Shown: positions 11,491 through 22,230, counted from the stretch's first letter. The stretch is DNA of 64,000 nt from Sorex araneus (GCF_027595985.1 NC_073302.1:10728966-10792965); one strand, 5' to 3'. Notes: generated by a model from the letters alone, not told the origin. Made by a program: numbers and translations.

Positions 11491-12344
11491 GAGACACCCA
11501 AGAATAGTAGAAAAAAGTACCCAGAGGTTGACTCCATGAATTGGAAACTGGCCTCAAATTCTGGGGAGAGGGCAATTCAGAGAAGGGTTCACCAAGTATA
11601 ATGCGGTTGAAGGCCTTGTGGGGGGGAAGGGTGATGCGGGCTGAATGTGGACTAGAGACTGAACACAGTGGCCACTCAACACCTTTATTGCATACAACAA
11701 TGGCTAGTTAGAGAGAGAGAACAGAAGGGAATACCCTGCAACAGTGGCAGGGTGGGGTGGGTGGAGGTGGGATTGGGGAGGGTAGGAGGGATGCTGGGTT
11801 TACTGGTGGTGGAGAATGGGCACTGGTGAAGGGATGGGTTCTCGAACTTTGTGTGAGGGAAACATGAGCACAAAAATGTATAAATCTGTGACTGTACTCT
11901 CACAGTGATTCACTAATTAAAAATTAAAAAAAGATAATTGTCTGCATGGTAGAGAGGGATTCATATTCTTTTTAATTTTTTTAAATGCAGCCATCCTGTT
12001 GTCCCATTTGTTGAAGAGGCTCTCCCAAGTCCTTATCGTGTACCTTGTAAATTTTCCCAAGATATTAAGGACACAATCCATTCACTTTCCTTTGCTTTTG
12101 GATATTTTTAATTTCTCATTGTATTTTAATCAAGTTAATACATGTTCAGGACCATGTTATATCATCTCCACTATTTTGATCTTTTAACCAACCTCTTATG
12201 ATTGATTTGTGGTTTCATCAGTACAGAAAATTTATCTGATTGAATTCCACTTTTCTTAATTGTATTGAGAATTGTTTTGTGTCCCATCATAGGCTTTATC
12301 TTGGTGACTATTCCATAAACCCATGAAAAGACAGTGTATTATGT

Positions 12345-12525
12345 TGCTTACTTTTGTGCTCATGGAATTGGCTACACTAGGTGATGCTCCAGGCCTACTC
12401 TTGAATCTGTGCTCTGGAGTGTCCCCTGGTGGTACTTCAGAGATCATATGTGGGCCAGGGATCAAACCTGGGTCAGGTATCTGCAAAGGAAGTGCCTACC
12501 CCTCTCTCTATTCTCTTATGCCAAC
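12345..12525 (-). mobile_element. Old tRNA-derived SINE (O1, first)
   Basis: The minus strand shows a degenerate tRNA-like head with the B-box-like GACCCAGGTTTGATCCC (about 12459-12475) and a body resembling the younger SINEs of the window. Orthologous copies stand at about 37900-38085 and 49385-49515, so the insertion predates all module O duplications. Confidence 0.6.
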
Positions 12526-12559
12526 CAGGTGTTTATATTTGTTTTCATTTGGGGAATGT

Positions 12560-12715
12560 ACCAGTAATGTTCAGGGGTTAATCCTAGGCTGAGAACTCAG
12601 GAATCAATCTTGTTGGTAAGCAGTGGAACATTAGGAGTGCTGGGCATTGAACCCAGCTCACCTGCATGAAGGCAAGCACGTAAACAGCTGTATGACAAGT
12701 CTGGTCCCTAGTCTG
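12560..12715 (-). mobile_element. Old tRNA-derived SINE (O1, second)
   Basis: The plus-strand phrase GGCATTGAACCCAGCTCACC (about 12643-12662) is a decayed inverse B-box region, followed by a degenerate A-box-like GTACAGCTG equivalent. It is shared with about 37725-37870 and 49565-49725. Confidence 0.55.
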
Positions 12716-13309
12716 TTGCTTTTTACATACAAACTTATTGACATAACCTTGGTAGCAAGATAGTAAACTCTTATATGCTTACGTGACATTATTTCAGAGA
12801 AAAGTTTATCAGGCCTTGCCCACTACCAAAGTACCATTTTTTTGATGAAATGTTCTGTCATAATAGTCTATCTGTATATTAGTAAGATCTCTTTAATGCA
12901 CTAGTAAGATCATTATTTTCTTTTTTAAGTTTCTTATAGATCATTCATCCGTTGTTGTAAATTCATTTAAAACTTTTATTTTTGTAATAGAATAAATATT
13001 CCTCTCAATGTAGGTCAATAATGGTTTATTTAATTTTGTGTTCCTATAACGGTTACATATATTTTAATAAAGTATATGTTGATGAATTTCCATATTTATA
13101 ATTACCTGGTTTTCATAACTTTCTCTTGCTACCATATTGTACTCAAAGTTTATCTTATGATGTAGCTTCTTTGGCTTTTCTGTCATTATCATTCACTTTG
13201 TGGATCTTTCACTTTTCATCTTTCACCTTTCACCTAGTCTATAATTGTTTATAGAACTGTTGTTTGTTTGTTAAAAATAGCATATGGCTTGCCTCTCTCT
13301 CACTCTCTC

Positions 13310-13495
13310 ACTCGCTCTGTTTGGTTTTGGCACACCCAGCTATGGTAAAGACTTACTCTCGACTCTGTGCATTGTGATAATTCCAGGTAGTGTTTGGGAT
13401 ATTGTAGTGTGGCTGGGAATCAAACCCAGGTCAGATACATGCAAACCAAGCTATCCACTCACTGTAACATTTCTCTGAACAGAGAGAAACACATT
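13310..13495 (-). mobile_element. Old tRNA-derived SINE (O1, third)
   Basis: The plus-strand phrase GGGAATCAAACCCAGGTCAG (about 13415-13434) is the inverse of a tRNA-type B box. Counterparts lie at about 36945-37130 and 50385-50540. A short CT-rich tract (about 13290-13320) precedes it in all copies. Confidence 0.6.
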
Positions 13496-13585
13496 TAAAA
13501 TCACATTGTTTTGTGATTGTTGTGCTCCTAGGAGCTCTTTTAGAGATCTAAGTGTTGTTAAAATGTCATAAATAAGGAATTTTTC

Positions 13586-15942
13586 TTTTTTTTTAATTTT
13601 TAAATTTATTTATTTTTAATTAGAAAATCACCGTGAGGGTACAGTTACAGATTTATACACTTTTGTGCTTATACTTCCCTCATACAAAGTTCGGGAACCC
13701 ATCCCTTCATCAGTGCCCATTCTCCACCACCCGTAAACCCAGTGTCCCTCCCACCCTCCCCAATCCCATATCCCCCCCCCACCCCACCCTGCCACTGTGG
13801 CAAGGCATTCCCTTCTGTTCTCTCTCTCTAATTAGCTGTTGTGGTTTGCAATAAAGGTGTTGAGTGGCCGCTGTGCTCAGTCTCTAGACCTCATTCAGCC
13901 CGCAACTCCCTTCCCCTACATGGCCTTCGACTACAATGTAGTTGGTGATCGCTTCTCTGAGTTGACCTTTCCCCAGAACGTGAGGCCAGCCTCGAAGCCA
14001 TGGAGTCAACCTCCTGGTACTTATTTCTACAGTTCTTGGGTGTTAGTCTCCCACTCTGTTATTCTATATACCATAGATGAGTGCAATCTTTCTATGTCTG
14101 TCTCTCTCTTTCTGACTCATTTCACTCAGCATGAAACTTTTCATGCCCATCCACTTGACTACAAAATTCTTGGCCTCCTTTTTTCTAACAGCTGCATAGT
14201 ATTCCATTGTATAGATGTACCAAAGTTTCCTCAACCAGTCATCCGTTCTGGGGCATTCGGGTTTTTTCCAGATTCTGGCTATTGTAAACAGTGCTGCGAT
14301 GAACATACATGTGCAGATGTTGTTTCGATTGTACTTTTTTGCCTCTCTGGGATATATTCCCAGCAGTGGTATTGCTGGGTCAAATGGGAATTCAATATCT
14401 AATTTTTTGAGAGTCGTCCAAATTGTTTTCCTGAAGGGCTGAACCAGTCGGCATTCCCACCAGCAGTGAAGAAGGGTCCCTTTCTCCCCACATCCTCTCC
14501 AACAGCGGTTGCTTTTGTTCTTTTGGATGTGTGCTAGTCTCTGTGGTGTGAGGTGGTATCTCATGGTTGTTTTGATCTGCATCTCTCTGATGATTAGTGA
14601 TGCAGAGCACTTTTTCATGTGCCTTTTGGCCATTCGTATTTCTTCCTTGGTAAAGTTTCTGTTCATTTCTTCGCCCCATTTTTTGATGGGGTTGGATGTT
14701 TTCTTCTTGTAGAGTTCAACCAGTGCTTTATATACCATTGACATCAACCCCTTATCTGATGGGTATTGTGTAAATATCCTTTCCCATTCTGTGGATAGTC
14801 TTTGGATTCTGGTCAATGTATCTCTTGCGGTGCAGAAGATTTTTAGTTTAATGTAGTCCCATTTGTTGATCTCTGTTTTTACTAGATTGCTTAGTTCCGT
14901 GTCACCTTTGAAGATACCTTTATCTTCAATATCGTGGAGGGTTTCGCCGACCTTGTCTTCAATGTACCTTATGGATTGTGGTCTAATGTTGAGGTCTTTA
15001 ATCCATTTTGATCTGACTTTTGTGCATGGTGTCAGGTCAAGGTCTAAACCCATTTTTTTGCATGTGGTTGTCCAGTTCTGCCAGCACCATTTGTTAAAGA
15101 GGCTTTCCTTGCTCCACTTCACATCCCTTGCTCCCTTATCAAAGATTAGATGGTCATACATTTGGGGTTGTGTGTAGGGATATTCCACCCTGTTCCATTG
15201 GTCTACGGCTCTGCCTTTGTTCCAGTACCATGCTGTTTTAATTGTTACTGCTTTGTAGTAAAGTTTGAGGTTGGGGATGGTGATGCCTCCCATCATATTT
15301 TCCCAAGAATTGTTTTAGCTATCCTTGGACGTTTGTTATTCCATATGAATTTTAGGATTGCTTGATCCATTTCTTTGAAGAGTGTCATGGGTATATTTAT
15401 AGGGATCGCATTGAATCTGTATAATGCTTTAGGGAGTATTGCCATTTTGACAACATTGATTCTCCCTATCCACGAGCAGGGTATATGTTTCCATTTCCTC
15501 ATGTCCTCTTTGATTTCATGGAGTAGCGTTATGTAGTTTTCTTTGTAAAGGTCTTTTACTTCCTTGGTTAAGCTGATTCCGAGGTACTTGATTTTCTGGG
15601 GCACGATTGTGAATGGGATTGCTTTTTTCATGTCCCTTTCCTCTGCCTCATTGTTTGCATATATGAAGGCCATGGATTTTTGGGTATTGATTTTGTAGCC
15701 TGCAACTTTACTGTATAAGTCTATTGTTTCTAAGAGTTTCTTAGTAGAGGTTTTAGGCTTCTCTAGATATAGTATCATGTCGTCTGCAAATAGTGAGAGT
15801 TTGATTTCTTCCCTTCCTATCTGGATGCCCTTAATCTCTTTTTCTTGTCTAATAGCTATCGCAAGTACTTCCAGTACTATATTGAAGAGGAGTGGTGAGA
15901 GTGGGCATCCTTGTCTTGTACCTGATCTCAGAGGAAAGGCCC
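13586..15942 (-). mobile_element. Young 5'-truncated L1 LINE with 16-bp TSD
   Basis: A minus-strand L1 of 2357 bases with its 3' end on the left (T-rich after 13586) and truncated within ORF2 on the right. It is flanked by a perfect 16-bp direct repeat AAATAAGGAATTTTTC (13570-13585 and 15943-15958). The inverse copy O2 has one uninterrupted site at 36845-36859, and O3 is also empty near 50627-50645. The insertion therefore happened in O1 after the duplications, which agrees with its nearly open ORF2. Confidence 0.95.
14064..15778 (-). pseudogene. L1 ORF2p C-terminal part, one frameshift
   Basis: Two minus-strand frames, 15293-15778 (161 codons) and 14064-15296 (410 codons), meet at about 15295 with one frame change. 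Together they give the end of the reverse-transcriptase domain ([20 protein letters not shown], then [17 protein letters not shown]) and the full C-terminal region with its Cys/His knuckle ([18 protein letters not shown]). Only one lesion in about 1.7 kb makes this the least decayed LINE coding sequence in the window. The endonuclease and most of the polymerase domain are missing by 5' truncation, so it cannot act alone. Confidence 0.9.
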
Positions 15943-15958
15943 AAATAAGGAATTTTTC

Positions 15959-16849
15959 ATTAATCAGTTTTCACTCTAGACTATATTGTATCTTTATATT
16001 AGTTACTAGTGCATATAGCATCATTACACTGTTTTGTCCCATACATGTCCATCAAAAATTTGTCCTTAATCATTCTTGCAGAATTGATTCTGAAAAGCTC
16101 AGAGCGGCCTTGGTAACTCAGGCCATAGTCTTAATTATTACTCACATTTGTGTAAACTAGCATAGTTTGGAGTGGTGGATTTGGAAGGGTATCCCTATTA
16201 ACATTTGATAGTGATGCAAGAAGAGAGAGAACTTTGGTTTAAATGACTCAGAATGAAAGGGAAATTCGGCAGTTATCAGTAAGGAAAGAAAAGCAATCAA
16301 GCAGGATAAATGAAAATATTTGGTCACCTTACCATGGGATTCATTTTTTATTTATGTATAAATGATATATAGACCTGTTATTTATTTCTTTACATTTTTA
16401 TGCATAAATATACTCATATATGTGTCTACAATTTATTTGTGTGCATTATTTTATCTCATAAAAGATAAAATAAAGGTCAGTATTGAAATCATTTGCTCTT
16501 GGATGAGATACTATTAGTAGTATTCGTGGAGAAATATGGAGATGTAACTTGAGTGTTTAGATATGTCTTCAGAGAATACTTTTAGATATAACTATTTTAG
16601 TTCAATAGTACACTAAGTATATAATAGCAAAATATTTTTAACGCATGCAATTAAGTATGAGTTTTGGTACAGTGCTCCTCCATCATACTTAATTGCATGT
16701 TTTTCCTAACTGAAAATCTCCTAACCATCTTTGATTCCATTTTATAAATGCTAAATTCCACTAGTTAGGCAGTCACACCCAGAAACTTCCCCCGAAACCA
16801 TGTAATCCCATCAATGGCCAACATCCAGAGACTATAAAACCAAGCTTCC
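15959..16849. repeat. Module O1 between L1 and SINE; no gene
   Basis: It aligns inversely with about 35960-36845 and, up to about 16260, directly with 50640-50960. It contains AT-rich DNA and a hairpin (16644-16699) that exists only in this copy. No reading frame is conserved across copies. Confidence 0.6.
16644..16699. repeat. Perfect 17-bp inverted repeat (template-switch-like)
   Basis: The arms CATGCAATTAAGTATGA (16644-16660) and its exact reverse complement (16683-16699) enclose a 22-base loop. The paralogous site in O2 (about 36128-36165) has only one arm, so the second arm was added in O1. Confidence 0.85.
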
Positions 16850-17152
16850 AAAAGCATGTGGCATCTTCTAGCCTAGTTCTCCCACTCGAAAATGTGGCAA
16901 GCTACCGAGAATTTCCTGCCCGCATGCGAGAGCCTGGCAAGCTCCCCATGACTTATTCATATGCCCAAACCAGTAAAAATGATGGGTCTCATTCCCCTGA
17001 CTCTGAAAGAGCCTTTGATGCGGCACTGTTGAGAAGGACGAGTAAAGAGAGGCTTCTAAAACCTCAGGGCTAGGACAAATGGAGACGTTACTTAGACCAC
17101 TAGAGAAAATCGACAATCAGCGGGATGATGATAATGATGATGATGATGATGC
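16850..17152 (+). mobile_element. Long-form shrew SINE with (GAT)n tail (O1)
   Basis: The element contains GTGGCAAGCTACCGAGA, then GAGCCTGGCAAGCT, a central part with AGAAGGACGAGTAAAGAGAGG and ATGGAGACGTTACT. It ends in AATCAGCGGGATGATGA followed by GAT repeats (to 17152). The same last box (caa.gggatgaca) terminates SINE pieces at 46946-47050. The ending is a short tandem repeat, not poly(A), which is typical of RTE-mobilised elements. The inverse copy is at 35664-35960. Confidence 0.75.
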
Positions 17153-17957
17153 TTTTTATATTTTACATGTCACATATGTCTATCATAACATACAAAAGTT
17201 CCATTATTTATGTAATTTGCATATATGTATGTATATATTTCATAATAACCTTTCAATCAGAAAGGTTATTATAATCAAAAGTTATGGATTGCTCTAATTC
17301 CTTCCTAATCATCTTTATACTGTTGTATCAGATTATAAAGAAAGTGCATAAACCTAAAAAGCATATCAAGTTTAATTTCTAATCATGTAATGCATACATT
17401 AAGCAGCCACCTGGGTCAAGACAGAAAACATTTCTGACACTGCTGTGAGAATTAATTTGAAGAAGTAACTGAAATATTATAGAAACAGAAAGTTTTCAAA
17501 ATTGCGTCCTGAAACTTATATAATAAAAAGTGAATTTATACCAAACTGTACAATTATTGTAGGGGCTACCTCCAGTTCTGAGGAGATGGGGAATCGCAGT
17601 TATTCTTGGGTGGGGATGAACTGATAAAAAGGTATCTGATGACAATTCCGAGATTCTGAGGAAGGGTATAAATACATACTTAAGAGCAAATGCAAAGTAA
17701 ACGTTACAATTTTATAATGGAAATTCAGAATAATGTAAAATTGAAAACATAATTTCGGTAAGTCTTCCGTCAACAATCTCTTTAGCTGTCAGTCTGGGTA
17801 ATGAACAGGTAAACCTGTTTTATGTCAGCAGAGTGGGACATGAGAATACCAACCTCTCTGAGATGTGTGTGCATGTAAACAGGTTTATCGGAGCTCTCAG
17901 AACATATATTCTTGTATAATAGCTTCCTTATTCTTTTGTATATATATGCATTTTATA
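17153..17957. other. 3' flank of OR1, no feature seen
   Basis: AT-rich sequence between the SINE and the receptor stop codon; it matches 34876-35663 inversely. I see no open frame, repeat family or RNA gene. It could include the receptor's 3' UTR. Confidence 0.5.
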
Positions 17958-18902
17958 TCATTTAGACATAATGAACATCATTTTATTAACAAACAACTTG
18001 AATGCTTGTTTTATATCTCTGTTTCTCAGGCAGTAGATGAAAGGGTTCAGCATGGGGGTGATTATCATATACATCACAGAAGCAGCTATTTCTTTACTAC
18101 CAGACATGGCTGGCGAAGAAAAAAAGTACACTTCTGCAATGGTTCCATAGAATAAAGCCACAACGAGGAGATGGGAACCACAGGTAGAAAGGACTTTGAA
18201 GAATTTCTTAGCAGAAGGATTTTTCAGGACAGTGGCCCATATGCAGATATATGATCCCATGATAAAAGTGAATGGAATACTCACATACATTCCTCCCTCA
18301 ACGAATATGACCAGGTTATTGAGTGAAGTGTCTGAGCAGCTTACCTCCAGCAATGCAGTGAGTTCACAGAAGAAGTGCGGGATGATAATATCACCACAGA
18401 AGGACACTCGGATCAAGAGGAGGGTGTGCAGCAGTGAATGTAAAAAATTGATGGTCCAGGACCAAGCTACTAATGAGATACACCGTGCCTGCCTCATGAT
18501 CATGGTATAGTGGAGTGGCTTACAGATGGCTACATACCTGTCATAGGCCATCACTGCAAGAATAAAATTGTCAGTACAAACAAAAAATCCTAAAAAATAT
18601 ACCTGAGTAATGCACCCTGAATAGGAGATGGACTTGTGATTACTCTGCATGTCCACCAACATCTTGGGAACTGTGACAGATGATAAACACACGTCGTTGA
18701 AAGCCAAGGCACTGAAGAAGAAGTACATGGGGGTGTGGAGGCGAGAGTCTATCCTGATGAGTAGGATGATAATTAGGTTCCCCAGCACGGTGGTCAGGTA
18801 TATGACCAGGAAGAGTGTCAAGAACCAGCCCTGTTGTTCTGGTGGTATAGGGAGACCCTGGAGGAGGAATTCAGAAACTCTGGTCTCATTTTGTCTCTTC
18901 AT
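17958..18902 (-). CDS. Olfactory receptor, family 1 (OR1J-like), intact
   Basis: A single-exon odorant receptor of 314 aa, a seven-transmembrane GPCR of the olfactory neuron cilium that signals through the olfactory G protein. Visible features are an N-glycosylation sequon NET at residues 5-7, GN at 41-42 in TM1, PMYFF at 58-62, C97 and C179 for the conserved disulfide, and MAYDRYVAIC at 118-127 ending TM3. KVLSTCGSH lies at 236-244 before TM6 and PMLNPFIY at 283-290 in TM7. The N-terminus (SEFLLQGLPIPPEQQG) and overall motifs resemble family 1, near OR1J, from memory; the subfamily is uncertain. The ATG at 18902 is the usual receptor start. Cys291 replaces the common Ser after PFIY. The frame is intact. 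It is divergently oriented to OR2 15 kb away, inside inverted module O1. Confidence 0.95.
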   Translation of the reverse strand: MKRQNETRVSEFLLQGLPIPPEQQGWFLTLFLVIYLTTVLGNLIIILLIRIDSRLHTPMYFFFSALAFNDVCLSSVTVPKMLVDMQSNHKSISYSGCITQVYFLGFFVCTDNFILAVMAYDRYVAICKPLHYTMIMRQARCISLVAWSWTINFLHSLLHTLLLIRVSFCGDIIIPHFFCELTALLEVSCSDTSLNNLVIFVEGGMYVSIPFTFIMGSYICIWATVLKNPSAKKFFKVLSTCGSHLLVVALFYGTIAEVYFFSSPAMSGSKEIAASVMYMIITPMLNPFIYCLRNRDIKQAFKLFVNKMMFIMSK

Positions 18903-19099
18903 GATGCTCCTCTTTCATCTGGAAGTTAAATAGAGGTAAATGTTAAGAGCATGAAGAACCATAATATAGTAACCCAACTTTTATATGAAAGTGTTGTTTT
19001 TTTTTTAACTAGACTTTATTCACAACTCACATGTATGTAGGCATGAGTCACCACGTACCATTCAGGTACTAATAAATGATCACATCGTCACAATTTCTT

Positions 19100-19392
19100 C
19101 TCTTTTTTAACAAACTTTTTTATTAGAGAATCACTGTGATGTACATTTACAAACTTATTAACCTTTGTATTTGCATTTCAGTTATACATTTATCGTTCAC
19201 CCATCCCTCCACCAGTGTCCATTCACCTCCACCAATGATCTCAGTATCCCTTTCACCACCCACACCCCATCCCCCAACGCCCCACCCTGCCTCTGCTGCA
19301 GGGCATTCCCTTTTATTCTCTCTCCTTTTGGGTGTTGTAGTTTGCAATAGAGGTATTGAGTGGCCTTCATGTTCGGTGTATAGTCTACTTTT
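19100..19392 (-). mobile_element. Short L1 3'-end insertion (O1/B1 boundary)
   Basis: About 290 bases of L1 3' UTR, truncated, with the T-rich 3' end on the left. The inverse copy (33433-33723) shows the target-site duplication better (AAGAAAATAT at 33420-33429 and 33724-33733). Here the left target copy has lost several bases. The insertion is shared by both copies. Confidence 0.8.
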
Positions 19393-20929
19393 AGATATTT
19401 TCTTAACTTAGAAAAATACTTTGAACAACAGCTTAATTCATGCTCTGTCCAAAGCTCTATGGAAAGTGCTATACACAAGAGTAAAGAAGCAGTGCAAAGT
19501 CTCAGTGTTGATGGAGTGTACAAAGTCATAATATCTAAGTGTGCAAAGTTCCATCCTTGCTATAGATAACGGAGAAAGGAATGACATGTATCTAACCAGA
19601 ATCTGTCTCTTAATTACAACACACTAGCTCTCCTACTCCTCATTTTTTAGCATGTTCTGATACGCTAAGTAACATACTCCAACATAGTTGAAGGAGAGAA
19701 TCTTTACTTTTCTTTGTATTTAAGGTAAATAGAAGGATGGCAAGTTTTACTTAGAGACTGAACTGCTCAGGGGCACTGTTGCTATCTCTCTCAATTATCG
19801 AAGGTGAATAATGGCAAGTTTATCTTAGAGATTGAACTTCTCAGGGACACTGGTTCTATCTCTGCATGTTCTCTAAGGTGGATTGTGAATGATTATGTGA
19901 GGATATACCACAATAAACTTAGAAACTATAACAAACAGAAGGCCTTGCTTTTCATAGGATTTAACTTTTGATTATTGTAGCCCTGCACCCAGGAAAATAG
20001 GATCAGACCATGTTCACAAGAGGTTGAAATACCTGTTAGGACAGGCTTATTTGATAAGCCTTCTGTAAGTATTGTTCTAGAAATTTGAGATTTATGAACG
20101 TTGGAGATTTATAACTAAAACATTTAGTTTGAGGAAAGATTATAATCTGTCCTGAGACTGAACACTAATTATTTGTAAACACAGTGCTTAATGATTAGTG
20201 AATACTCTTCTATTTAAAAATCTCAATATAACATTGTGATCAAGACGAAGTCATCTTTATCTACCAGTGGAAACTGAATATAAGAGAAAAACATAGCAGG
20301 TCCAGACTGTGCATTAGACCATTTCTGACCATTGAGATACCGGAATAAAAGGAACAAGTTTGCATACTTACCTAGAGGAAAAATGCACCCAATCCTGCCT
20401 GCAGGATGTGGCCATTATTAACGGACTCCAAAGTGTCTGTGAGCATAAAGATGGGTCCCATTTATTCACAGATACCATCAGATATATGCTGCCCAGATTG
20501 GACATCATTAATAACTAATAAATACAGAGATCTTGGACGACATTCAGATATAACATAGGAGACATTAAGGAAGGCAAAGATAACACATCTCCACAGCACC
20601 GAGTTAGGATTTCAAAACTCCTTCATGCTGACCATGGGTAAACTCAGGAAATTTCTCCACCTGGCTGGTGAGCATATGTATGTCTCTCAGACTCAGTAAT
20701 TTCATGGCTGAACTTTGACACCTGTTTACAAGTTGAGAATGTGGAAGAGATTGTTCAAGGGCAGGCTAGATATTTGTCAATGAGGGTCCAAATCACACTC
20801 AGACTGCTCTGCACTTGCTTCCTAGGACATGTCTGATGCTTTGTGCACTGACCTTAGGGAAAAGAATCTTTATATCACCTGTAGTTTTATATATAGCTTT
20901 TGTTTAGATCTTGATTTTTCTTCCAGTCT
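19393..20929. repeat. Module B1, low-repeat DNA upstream of OR1
   Basis: It matches 31870-33419 inversely, and its left part (19524-19820) matches 1-303 directly. Its inner part matches 63026-64000 inversely. It contains no recognised repeat family and no frame conserved across copies. As the 5' side of OR1 it would be expected to hold the receptor's promoter and untranslated exons, but I cannot place them. Confidence 0.6.
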
Positions 20930-21375
20930 CTCTGTTTCCTTAAAATTTTTGAATATTAGTCTCATACTCTGTTTAATATATTGCAAAATGACCGCAATCA
21001 CTTTGTGTCTGTACCTTCCTTCTGACGCATTTTCAGTAGAAATAAGGATCAAAAAGACTGGTCTATGGTTGGAAAATTGCGAGAAGCTGGAGGGAGAGGG
21101 TAGTTAGGATAGGGAGGTGACCACTAGGACAATGACAGTTGGAAATGATCACTGTGGAAAGAACATATTGCTGAAAGAAGGAAAAGGGATCTACATGCTA
21201 ATTATTCAGTACGTGTATTGCAAACTATAATACACAAAAGGAAAGAGGAAGAAAGAGAGAAAGATAGAGAGAGAGAAAGAGAGAAGAAAGGTGTCTTCTG
21301 TATATGCATACTGGAGTGTGATTGGAAGAATGAAATGGGGATATTAGTGATGTATCTGATGATTGTTCAGTGAAA
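20930..21375 (+). mobile_element. Short L1 with 5' inversion (B1)
   Basis: From 21030 to 21375 this is plus-strand L1 3' UTR, and the ~90 bases before it (about 20938-21028) are the adjoining upstream L1 part in inverse orientation, the classic twin-priming product. A purine-rich GA tract (21237-21292) lies within. The same structure is at about 31440-31870 and 62590-63025. Confidence 0.65.
21237..21292. repeat. Purine-rich (GA/GAAA)n microsatellite
   Basis: A run of GAAAGA/GAGAGA units; the inverse copies near 31530-31570 and 62680-62730 are pyrimidine runs of different length, as expected of a microsatellite. Confidence 0.85.
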
Positions 21376-21805
21376 AAACGAAGATCTTGTTTTTGAGCCA
21401 CAATTATGGAATTAAGAGTTTATTATGTGCTCTGTGATTAGGGGTCCCTCATGGTGGTGCCTGAGAACCATTAGACCATGCTGGGAAATGATCCAGGTGT
21501 CTGCAGGACAAATATCTTATCTCTTATCCTATATTAAAGCCCCTCTATGTCTGTTTTCTCTGACTGCATCATCAGAGATATCGCATAGAGAGAAACACCT
21601 GTTGAGGAACCACACATTTTATCATTATACACAAGCAAGAAATCATCACACAGCATATGCACATGGGATGCATGTACATCCTTCTATGCACACAGAGACA
21701 GAACTTTCTGCACTACTATTATTTGCTCACACTGATATCTTCATTCTTGGTCAGTAAAGAGCCTTCTTTCTCATCCAGTTTGTATGTTGTCAGCGTCTGC
21801 AGTAC

Positions 21806-22171
21806 TTAGGAGGAACAAAACAGTGGGAAGGAAACTGCTGTGAGCCCATAATCTCCTGAGCTTTCTGTGTCTGTCCTTGACCTACAAGTCAATAAAGAAA
21901 CCATTTTATAAACCTCATAGAAGAATAAGTCAAAGTCCCTGAGCTCCTGGTTAAAGAAAGTTAATTGCCACAGCCCATTTAGTCCTTGGGGAGGTGGTTG
22001 AGCAGAGCTGCTCAGGCCACCTCGGAGAGTTTTGCAAGTATCAAGGGTCCCTGGAATGGAACTGCCTGCTCTTGCCTGCTGAACACAGGAATGGCTGAGA
22101 TGTTTCCAAACATCAATGACTCCAATACACAGGTCTGATAGGGCTGGTTGTGGGACTCTACCTGACACCAC
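21806..22171 (-). other. Conserved open frame of unknown nature (B1)
   Basis: A 121-codon frame is open on the minus strand in B1 and, with the same length, at 61798-62163 in B3; B2 (30642-30866) has a 4-base insertion that shifts it. It opens with GTG; I see no in-frame ATG near the start. Residues include SDLCIGVIDVWKHLSHSC near the start and QPPPQGLNGLWQLTFFNQE in the middle, with about five Cys and no membrane segment. A TTTATAAAATGG and a TCAATAAAG-like signal lie nearby on opposite strands. It could be an exon, part of an unlisted repeat or chance. I do not recognise a family. Confidence 0.35.
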
Positions 22172-22197
22172 TAGTTGACCTTAAATAAGTAAATTAA

Positions 22198-22230
22198 CTT
22201 CTCTCAGCCTTGAAACAAGGCTGAGGGAAG
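22198..22230. repeat. Conserved 15-bp-arm hairpin (B1)
   Basis: CTTCTCTCAGCCTTG and CAAGGCTGAGGGAAG form a stem with one mismatch and a 3-base loop. Copies at 30583-30615 and 61739-61771 keep the same pairing. It sits just 5' of the unidentified open frame. Confidence 0.8.

Larger units (their letters stand above)
6229..11930 (+). mobile_element. Near full-length L1 LINE (chimeric by its flanks)
   Basis: The order is a GC-rich 5' UTR (6229-about 6470), ORF1 (6682-7587, frameshifted), ORF2 (7674-about 11490, many breaks), a 3' UTR and an A-rich end at 11930. The 5' flank is RTE sequence ending AAGAAAGCCTTC. The 3' flank is AAGATAATTGTCTGCA (11931-11946), which equals the target site of the L1 at 38493-42699 in module O2. 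The two flanks are not a target-site duplication of each other, so the element joins the 5' end of one insertion to the 3' end of another. The host-independent coding parts are described separately. Confidence 0.85.
11931..13569. repeat. Module O1, distal flank of OR1 (segmental duplication)
   Basis: This AT-rich stretch aligns inversely with 36860-38492 (O2) and directly with about 48560-50625 (O3). The alignment shows indels and substitutions but the same order of three old SINEs. The part at 11945-12190 looks like very old minus-strand L1 ORF2 sequence (the CATTTGTTGAAGAGGCT phrase near 12006). No gene is supported. Confidence 0.7.

Noticed and set aside
13839-14402. 187-codon plus-strand frame, also seen at 38722-39285
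   Set aside because: It is the antisense of L1 ORF2 C-terminus and 3' UTR; antisense openness follows from the L1 codon pattern.
21240-21300. Purine tract as a regulatory or structural element
   Set aside because: Length varies among the three copies, as for an ordinary microsatellite.
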